Positions 5,620 to 11,391 of a DNA stretch of 12,238 nucleotides are shown here, in pieces. A program made the position numbers and the translations under genes. Every line of letters begins with the position of its first letter. Positions within the stretch are counted from its first letter, which is position 1. Below the pieces are notes generated by a model that was not told where the DNA came from, did not search any database, and saw nothing but the letters and a program-made list of their open reading frames with translations. The stretch is from an uncultured Lachnospiraceae bacterium (GTDB taxonomy: Bacteria; Bacillota; Clostridia; Lachnospirales; Lachnospiraceae), in the NCBI GenBank assembly GCA_910583895.1, contig CAJTYJ010000063.1, positions 1 to 12,238 of the forward strand. The letters are read 5' to 3'.

Positions 5620-5868
5620 TCCTCCTGTTTTCCTAATTTTTGAGTTTTTCATTCCTTTGTTTCTACAGGTTTTTCCGTGCCGTTCTCCTCCGAAGCCGCC
5701 GCTGCCGTTTCACGGCGTTTCCGTTGTCCTTGACACGTCTGCCCGGTTCAGGCATTACGGCGTATTTTCCTGAAGAAGATTCTCTTCGGATGGTCATTCC
5801 GTTTTCCATGCGGGCTTTACAGATACTACTATATCAGGTCTGAAAAAACAGTCTGTAAATTTTACGAA
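5620..5868 (-). repeat. Leader module, copy 2 (before the clpP unit)
   Basis: This stretch is a diverged direct repeat of 10885-11300. It shares, in the same order on the minus strand, the TGTAAAATTTAC motif, TTTTTTC, a TATAGT element, a small ORF containing GKYAVMP, the segment GGAAACGCCGTGAAACG, GGCGGCTTCGGA, GTAGAAACA and AACAGGAGG. It starts at the LRR-1 stop codon itself and ends at the ribosome binding site of the acidic ORF. It probably brings its own promoter (TATAGT as a -10), but no good -35 at 17 nt is present, so an activator may be needed. Confidence 0.7.
5663..5809 (-). CDS. Conserved small basic ORF in the leader, intact copy
   Basis: The ORF runs 48 codons from ATG at 5809. 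It begins MENGMTIRRESSSGKYAVMP, continues RRVKDNGNAVKR, and has a very basic end (RRLRRRTARKNL). Its partner at 10968-11238 keeps the same reading frame: M.N.MT.RR.SS.GKYAVMP is shared, and several differences fall at synonymous third positions. That supports real coding. The ribosome binding site is weak (GTAAAGCCCGC). It may be a leader peptide controlling the genes downstream or a nucleic-acid-binding micro-protein. Confidence 0.5.
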   Translation of the reverse strand: MENGMTIRRESSSGKYAVMPEPGRRVKDNGNAVKRQRRLRRRTARKNL

Positions 5869-7115
5869 TAATCTTCATCCTCGTTGTCTGGAAAATCATT
5901 CTGCATCATAGACTCCGCAAGAGGCTCCCAGTCTGGAAAATCATTCCACGTCATAGACTCCAGATCTGTCTCTTCTGCCTGGTCATATGCGGCCCGAATG
6001 GTTTCTTCCGCCAGCCCCGTGTTTTCAAAAGCTCCGCCACCGATATATACAACGCTTTTGGGAACTGTCACACTGATCAGGCTCGTGCAGCCGGCAAAGG
6101 CATCTTCGCTGATCCATGTAACCCCCTCCGGGATATTCACATGGGTCAGACCTGTGCAGTTGGCAAAGGCATATTCGCCGATCCGTGTAACCCCTTCCGG
6201 GATAATCACCCCGGTCAGGCCTTTGCAGGCGGCAAAGGCTCCGTCAGCAATTTTAACGACCCCTTCCGGGATCGTCAGTACGCCTGATGTTGTCGGAGGG
6301 CATTGATACAGAACGGAACCGTCCCGATTCAGCAGCAGGCCATTGATGATGCAATAAAACGAATTTCCTGCGTCTACCTGAATTTCACTCAGAGTTGTGC
6401 AGCCGTTAAAGGCTTCGTCAGCAATTTCGGCAACGTTCTCCGGAATCACAATGCGGGTCAGATTCGTGCCCCAAAAAGCAAGCCAGCCGATATGCGTGGT
6501 GTACTTTGGAATTGCCACGCTCGTCAGACCACTGCAGCCGGCAAAAGTCTGGTCACCGATCCTGGTGACGCTTTCTGGAATGACGATATTGGTCAGGCCA
6601 CTGCAGGACGCAAAGGCCTCGTCACCGATCCTGGTGACGCTTTCCGGGATGATGATATCGGTCAGACCACGGCAGAATGCAAAGGCTTTTTCACCGATCT
6701 CAGTGACGCTCTTTGGGATCTTTAGCACGCCTGACGTTGTCGGAGGACAGCTGTGCAGTACCGTGCCATCCCGTTCCAGCAGCAGGCCGTTGATGACACA
6801 ATAGCACGGATTTTCCGCGTCCACCCGGATTTCACTCAGATTCATGCAATCCTGAAGGGTTCCGGGGGAGATTTTGATAACGCTCTTTGGGATGGTGATG
6901 CCTGTTACGCTGTCACGGCTCTGAAAAGTCCCGTACTCGATTTCTGTGATGCCTTCCGGAACGGTCACATTTCCTCCCGGGCCATTGTATCTGCCCAGGC
7001 ATTTTCCGATGATATAAAAATCATCCACCGGCTTGGGCGGCTCGGAATCATAATCTTTTGGCTCTTCATAATCATCAAAATAATCCTTTAAAATGCTCCG
7101 CTCGATATCTGACAT
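5862..7115 (-). CDS. LRR-1: BspA-type leucine-rich repeat protein, no signal peptide
   Basis: The start is the ATG at 7115, behind AAAGGAGACTACAT; the 29 codons upstream are leader. The 417-residue protein has an acidic N-terminus (MSDIERSILKDYFDDYEEP), about ten BspA-type repeats of 23 residues from about residue 52 to 363 (pattern 'IPESVTRIGDEAFASCSGLT'), and an acidic tail in which a WNDFPDWEP/QNDFPDNED motif is repeated. Two larger modules at about 91-136 and 241-286 (ING-LLL-RDG, then CPPTTSGVL) are near copies, showing internal duplication. There is no signal peptide, transmembrane segment or anchor, unlike surface BspA proteins, so a cytoplasmic binding role is likely. It is the last LRR gene of the cluster and is followed directly by the second leader module. 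Confidence 0.85.
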   Translation of the reverse strand: MSDIERSILKDYFDDYEEPKDYDSEPPKPVDDFYIIGKCLGRYNGPGGNVTVPEGITEIEYGTFQSRDSVTGITIPKSVIKISPGTLQDCMNLSEIRVDAENPCYCVINGLLLERDGTVLHSCPPTTSGVLKIPKSVTEIGEKAFAFCRGLTDIIIPESVTRIGDEAFASCSGLTNIVIPESVTRIGDQTFAGCSGLTSVAIPKYTTHIGWLAFWGTNLTRIVIPENVAEIADEAFNGCTTLSEIQVDAGNSFYCIINGLLLNRDGSVLYQCPPTTSGVLTIPEGVVKIADGAFAACKGLTGVIIPEGVTRIGEYAFANCTGLTHVNIPEGVTWISEDAFAGCTSLISVTVPKSVVYIGGGAFENTGLAEETIRAAYDQAEETDLESMTWNDFPDWEPLAESMMQNDFPDNEDEDYS

Positions 7116-7183
7116 ATGTAGTCTCCTTTTCTTTTCTTTTTTGTTTCGCTTTTTGTTTGTGTTGTTTCCTTGTGGAAGTATTC

Positions 7184-7214
7184 TTTCGGACGGCAGCAGC
7201 ATTGCCGTCCGAAA
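7184..7214. repeat. Palindromic spacer between LRR-2B and LRR-1
   Basis: TTTCGGACGGCA (7184-7195) pairs perfectly over 12 bp with TGCCGTCCGAAA (7203-7214) around a 7-nt loop. The same palindrome, slightly changed, follows LRR-2A. It is embedded in a repeated spacer that runs from the 3' end of one LRR gene to the MSDI start of the next. Confidence 0.65.
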
Positions 7215-7238
7215 TGCTCTTCATGGCACCTGCGTCCG

Positions 7239-8909
7239 TCAATAGCGGTCGATTCTGGGAACGGATGCAGTGCCCCAGCTGTGTAAAAATATGTTATCCG
7301 GACGGATAATCTTTGTGTCCTGGGAAACGCGCAGTGTTTCTAAGGAGGTTGTCAGTCTTTTCCAATGTGAAAATGCAAAGGAACTCATACACCTGCAGCT
7401 TCTGGGGATTGTGATTGTGGAACCCAGAGCGGTGCAGTCTGAAAATGCCTCGTTTCCGATGTGCTCCACGCTGTGCAGATTAATACGTGTCAGAGCCTTG
7501 CAGCCGGTAAACGCCTTGTCCCCGATGTGTTTTATGCTGCGCAGGTCAATATCCCACAGAGCCTTGCAGTAGAAAAACGCCTTGTCCCCAATGTCTGTCA
7601 CCGCGCTGCCCGAAAAGATGACCCGGGTCAGCCCGCCACATTCGGCAAACGCTTCTCTTCCGAACCGTACAACGGTCTTTGGAACGGTATAGACACCACT
7701 TTTCCACTTGGGGCAGTAGATCAGTTCCGTCTTGTCCTTATTAAAGATTACGCCGCTTTCCGAGGAAAACCGCTCGTTTCCGGCCTCAAATGTGATCGTG
7801 ACGTCTTTTCCACTTCTGAATATCTCGGAAAAAAACTTTGTGGTGTAGGGCTCGGTTATATCCGGCCAGCCCGATTTCCATGCTCTATTGGTTATAATCG
7901 GCTGGAGCCGGCACCGGGTACCCAGGAAATTCACCCGTTCCAGATTGTCAGGGAAGAAGTTTGCTCTGTACCTGTGGTAATAATACTGCTGCTGTGCAAT
8001 AAGACGCTCCAGACTGTCAGGCAGGCTGATCTCTCTCATCTCCTTGCATCCCTTGAACGCGTAGGAGCCGATCTCCTCCAGCGTATTGGACAGTTTTACG
8101 GAGTTGAGGAAAATGCAGTGATCAAATGCACTTTCCCCAATCACCGTCACCGTGTCGGGCATGATCACATGGCGCAGGTTTCTGTTGAACACGTATTTCA
8201 CCACGGAAGCCGGCCTTATCTCATACTCCGTATCCATGCCGCCGTCTATGAGATTGTGAAATACCCTGCGCTAGAGGCGTTCCACTCTGCTCCCGTCCTG
8301 CTTTCTCATGGCAACGGTGGTCATATACCCTGCGAATGCCCGGTAGCTGATTTTTGTGACGCCGTTGGGAATCGTATAGGTTTCTCCTTCCTTCCCGTAG
8401 GGATACCAGAGCAGTTCTGTCTGATCCTTATTAAAAAGCACGCCGTCCCGGGCGGAGAGATAAGGGTGATCTTCATCCACAATGATCTCCTTTGGAACCC
8501 AGCTGACCAGCTTAACTCCCATGGTTTCGTCCCATTCGGATTCTCCGAAGGCGGCTCCCGATTCTTCGCAGTGAACCAGGTATGCTTCCTCAAAATCCGA
8601 AAAATCCCTGTACTCCATATCCTGAAACATGGGATTGCTCAGATAGACGGCCTTATGCAGTCCGGCTCTCTGAAGCAGGTAGGTCAGGCGCGAGACAAAC
8701 CACTTCCAGCTATATTCCCACTTCCGCTTTCGTTCCTGTTCCACTTCTTTAAGTGTCATGTCCTCCATTTCCTCGTCCGTCAGATCGTCCCATTCATTGG
8801 GCAGGAACCTGGCCGTGATGCGGATTGTGTTCAGGTCTTCGGAGAGTTCCATTCCATTTTCGGCAAAGTTCGCCCTCTTTTGGGTGATAGCATCCTGATT
8901 CTGTTTCAT
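7239..8909 (-). pseudogene. LRR-2B: BspA-type LRR paralogue interrupted by one amber codon
   Basis: The start is the ATG at 8909, behind AACAGGAGGTAAAATAT. The frame is open for 212 codons, meets TAG at 8271-8273, and continues in the same frame to TGA at 7239. The intact paralogue at 9130-10878 has TGG (Trp213) at that place, so one base change explains the stop. Both halves otherwise align along their whole length with LRR-2A: an N-terminal domain (MELSEDLNTIRITARFLP), a 'DGVLFNKDQTELLWYPYG' module, then LRRs ending PRIDRY. It has one 22-residue repeat fewer than LRR-2A in the C-terminal array (three against four). The second half begins at an ATG (8237) without a ribosome binding site. It is a probable young pseudogene; an expressed 212-residue N-terminal fragment is possible. 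Confidence 0.85.
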
Positions 8910-9015
8910 ATATTTTACCTCCTGTTTTTATCATTTCTGAATTTGGGGTTGTTCTGTTTCTGTCAGTTGTTTTGTCAAAATAACCCTTTAAAACGCTTCC
9001 ATTGATATCTGACAT
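8794..9015 (-). pseudogene. Stump of an LRR-1-type gene fused to the LRR-2B leader
   Basis: From ATG at 9015 the first 14 codons (MSDINGSVLKGYFD) match the start of LRR-1 (MSDIERSILKDYFD), and the same GACATATGTAG spacer lies upstream. After codon 14 (about 8973) the sequence switches to the leader that precedes LRR-2A (ACAGAAACAGAACAACC and onward). The open frame runs on out of phase into LRR-2B until 8794 and is not expected to be meaningful there. It marks a recombination junction: the body of an LRR-1-type gene was replaced by a leader plus an LRR-2-type gene. Confidence 0.65.
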
Positions 9016-9077
9016 ATGTAGTTTCCCTTTTCTGCTTCGGTTTTCGTTTGCCTGGTTTCCCTGTGGAAATATTCTTT

Positions 9078-9102
9078 CGGACGGCGACTCTGCCGCCGTC
9101 CG
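9078..9102. repeat. Palindromic spacer downstream of LRR-2A
   Basis: CGGACGGCG (9078-9086) pairs perfectly with CGCCGTCCG (9094-9102) around a 7-nt loop. It is the second copy of the palindrome at 7184-7214, with compensating changes that keep the stem. No T-run follows on the minus strand, so it is not a classic terminator. Confidence 0.6.
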
Positions 9103-9129
9103 GCATTTTATTCATGGTTCTTGTACCCA

Positions 9130-10878
9130 TCAATAGCGTTCGATTCTGGGAACGGATTCGCCGCTCCATATACGGGAAATGGCGTTATCTGGCTGGATGA
9201 CCTTCGTGTCCTGGGGAACACGCAGCGTTTCTAAGGATGTTGTCAGCTTTTTAAAACATGAAAATGTGAAGGAACCCATGCGCCTGCAGCTTCTGGGGAT
9301 TGTAACTGTGGATTCCAGGCCAATGCAGTCTGAGAATGCGTCATCTCCGATATACTCCACGCTGCAAAGGTTGATATGCGTCAGAGCCTTGCAGCCGAAA
9401 AATGCCTTATTCCCGATGTGCTTCACACCGCCAAGATCAATAAGCGTCAGAGCTTCGCAGCAGGAAAACGCTTTATCTCCGATATGCTCCACGCTGCAAA
9501 GGTTGATATCCTGCAGAGCCTTGCAGTAGGAAAACGCCCTGTCCCCGATGTCCGTCACCGCGCTGCCTGCGAAGATGACCCGGGTCAGTTTGCTGCAGGC
9601 TCCATACGCGAGCGTCCCAAACGCTTCTTCCCCAATCCGTACAACGGTCTTCGGGACGGTATAGACGCCGCTTTTCCACCGGGGACAGTAGATCAGTTCT
9701 GTCCTGTCCTTATTAAAGATCACGCCGTTTTCCGAGGAAAACCGCTCATTCCCGGCCTCAAATGTGATCGTGACGTCTTTTTCGCTTCCGAAAATTTTAG
9801 AAAAAAACTGAGGGGTGTACGGCTCGGTTATATACGGTACGCCCAATCTCCGTGTCCTTGACGTTATAATCGGCTGGAGCCGGCATCGGGTGCCCAGGAA
9901 ATTCACCCGTTCCAGACTGTCGGGAAAGAAGTTCGTTCCGTACCAGCCGCCATATCGCCGCTGTGCAATGAGACGCTCCAGACTGTCAGGAAGGCTGATC
10001 TCCCTCATCTCTTTACAGCCCTTGAATGCATTGGAGCCGATCTCCGCCAGGGTATTGGACAGTTTTACAGAGTTCAGGAAAATGCAGTGATCGAATGCAC
10101 TTTCCTCGATCGCCGTCACCGTGTCGGGCATGATCACATGGCGCAGGTTTCTGTTGAACACATATTTCACTACGGAAGCCGGCCTTATCTCATATTCTGC
10201 ATCCATGCCGCTGTCTATGGAATTGCCAAATACCCTGCGCCAGAGGCGTTCCACTCTGCTCCCGTCCTGCTTTCTCATGGCAACAGTGGCCATATACCCT
10301 GCAAACGCCCGGTAGCCGATTTTTGTGACGCCATCGGGCACCGTATAGGTCTCCCCTTCCCTCCCGTAAGGATACCAGAGCAGCTCGGTCTGTTCCTTAT
10401 TAAAAAGCACGCCGTCCCGGGCGGAGAGATAAGGGTGATCTTCGTCCACAATGATCTTCTTTGGAACCCAGCTGACCAGCCTGACCCCCATGGTCTCGTC
10501 CCATTCGGACTCTCCGAAGCCGGCTCCTGATTCGTCACATTGAACCAGGTACGCTTCTGCGAAGTCCGAAAAATCTCTGTACTCCACATCCGGATACATG
10601 GGGTTGCTCAGATAGGCGGCCTCATGGAGTCCGGCCTCCCGAAGCCAGCCGGTCAGGCGTGAGACAAACAATCTCCAGCTGTCCTCCTGCCTCCGCTTTT
10701 GTTCCTGTTCTACTTCTTTAAGTGTCATGTCTTCCATTTCTTCGTCCGTCAGATCGTTCCATTCATCGGGCAGGAACCTGGCCGTGATACGGATTGTGTT
10801 CAGGTCTTCGGAGAGTTCCATTCCATTTTTGGCATAGTATGCTCTGTGCCGGGCGATGACATCCTGATTCTGTTTCAT
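9130..10878 (-). CDS. LRR-2A: 582-residue BspA-type leucine-rich repeat protein
   Basis: The start is the ATG at 10878, behind AACAGGAGGCAGAATAT. The protein has three parts. Residues 1-150 are a non-repeat, acidic, Trp-rich domain (MELSEDLNTIRITARFLP, LTDEEMEDMTLKEVEQEQ) shared only with LRR-2B. The middle has two 'NGV-F-NK-TEL' modules (about 163 and 400) separated by LRRs such as DTVTAIEESAFDHCIFLNSV. The C-terminal array holds four 22-residue repeats (INLCSVEHIGDKAFSCCEAL type) before a PRIERY end. There is no signal peptide or membrane segment. BspA-type repeats usually mediate protein binding; the partner is unknown. It is the first large gene after the leader at 10885-11300 and heads the LRR cluster. 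It could equally be an intracellular recognition protein or a relic of a surface family. Confidence 0.85.
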   Translation of the reverse strand: MKQNQDVIARHRAYYAKNGMELSEDLNTIRITARFLPDEWNDLTDEEMEDMTLKEVEQEQKRRQEDSWRLFVSRLTGWLREAGLHEAAYLSNPMYPDVEYRDFSDFAEAYLVQCDESGAGFGESEWDETMGVRLVSWVPKKIIVDEDHPYLSARDGVLFNKEQTELLWYPYGREGETYTVPDGVTKIGYRAFAGYMATVAMRKQDGSRVERLWRRVFGNSIDSGMDAEYEIRPASVVKYVFNRNLRHVIMPDTVTAIEESAFDHCIFLNSVKLSNTLAEIGSNAFKGCKEMREISLPDSLERLIAQRRYGGWYGTNFFPDSLERVNFLGTRCRLQPIITSRTRRLGVPYITEPYTPQFFSKIFGSEKDVTITFEAGNERFSSENGVIFNKDRTELIYCPRWKSGVYTVPKTVVRIGEEAFGTLAYGACSKLTRVIFAGSAVTDIGDRAFSYCKALQDINLCSVEHIGDKAFSCCEALTLIDLGGVKHIGNKAFFGCKALTHINLCSVEYIGDDAFSDCIGLESTVTIPRSCRRMGSFTFSCFKKLTTSLETLRVPQDTKVIQPDNAISRIWSGESVPRIERY

Positions 10879-10967
10879 ATATTCTGCCTCCTGTTTTATT
10901 CTATTTCTGAATTTTTGGTTGTTCTGTTTCTATCAATTGCTTTATGCTGCTTTATCCGAAGCCGCCA

Positions 10968-11238
10968 CTATCGTTTCACGGCGTTTCCCTTCCCCTTGAC
11001 ACGTTAGTGTACTGACCGCATGATATTCAGTCAAACCTCCGTGCCTAAATTTCCATCAGACTGTGTTGTCGGCGGTCAATGCTGCCACTGCATCGCCTCC
11101 CTCCGCCGCCTTGCAGACGGAACATTCATTCTGCGTCATTTGGCTGAAAGCAAATGTGTCAGTACACTGGGCCCATCTGGGCATTACGGCGTATTTCCCT
11201 GGAGAAGATCTCCTTCGGACGGTCATTCGGTTGTCCAT
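10968..11238 (-). pseudogene. Small basic leader ORF, copy interrupted by an inserted element
   Basis: From ATG at 11238 the frame begins MDNRMTVRRRSSPGKYAVMP, matching the intact copy at 5663-5809. It then enters an inserted element and ends inside it at 11056. Removing exactly 11006-11168 restores an uninterrupted frame of 35 codons continuing RVKGKGNAVKR, just as the other copy continues RRVKDNGNAVKR, to TAG at 10968. The perfect frame restoration supports both the coding nature of the ORF and the insertion boundaries. Confidence 0.55.
11006..11168. mobile_element. 163-bp MITE-like element with about 30-bp imperfect inverted repeats
   Basis: The ends are AGTGTACTGAC and GTCAGTACACT, a perfect 11-bp inverted repeat. 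Nine nt further in on both sides, TTCAGTCAAA and TTTGGCTGAA pair with one mismatch, extending the repeat to about 30 bp. No transposase is encoded. The other leader copy lacks this segment, which shows it was inserted. No target duplication is visible, so the insertion mechanism and the parent family are not determined. Confidence 0.65.
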
Positions 11239-11280
11239 GTGCGCCTTACAAATATCAGTATACCGGGATAGAAAAAATCA

Positions 11281-11297
11281 TTTGTAAATTTTACAAA
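11281..11297. promoter_or_regulatory. AT-rich palindrome, operator candidate
   Basis: TTTGTAAATTTTACAAA is a perfect 8-bp inverted repeat around one base. It sits between the leftward LRR leader and the rightward gene at 11392. The other leader has a decayed version (TCTGTAAATTTTACGAA, 5852-5868). It could be a regulator binding site controlling both directions. Confidence 0.4.
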
Positions 11298-11391
11298 CAT
11301 TTTTTTGTGTTTTGCTAGTATTGTATCAGGATGGCCGTGGAGGGAAATCCCGCGCGCCATCCATATTTCAGGAAAGGAACGGTGAATACAT

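Larger units (their letters stand above)
10885..11300 (-). repeat. Leader module, copy 1 (before LRR-2A), with insertion
   Basis: This is a direct repeat of the leader at 5620-5868, located between the divergent right-hand gene and LRR-2A, and enlarged by a 163-bp insertion (11006-11168). It has TATACT at the position of the other copy's TATAGT, again without a convincing -35 at 17 nt. The 512-bp gap 10879-11391 holds this module, the broken small ORF, the inserted element and a palindrome, and no other gene. Confidence 0.7.

Noticed and set aside
6290..6840. A CRISPR-like array suggested by regularly spaced repeats in LRR-1
   Set aside because: The roughly 69-bp periodicity is the 23-residue LRR coding repeat and continues in frame as protein.
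2346..8273. General TAG recoding (amber suppression)
   Set aside because: Two in-frame TAG interruptions are present, but TAG also terminates the toxin gene and the 373-residue gene at sensible ends, so recoding is unlikely.
7461..9005. A 514-codon plus-strand open frame across LRR-2B
   Set aside because: It is antisense to an LRR gene whose repeats, start and ribosome binding site are clear. It also spans the LRR-2B start region, has no ribosome binding site, and resembles no protein family. Repetitive LRR codons commonly leave the opposite strand open.
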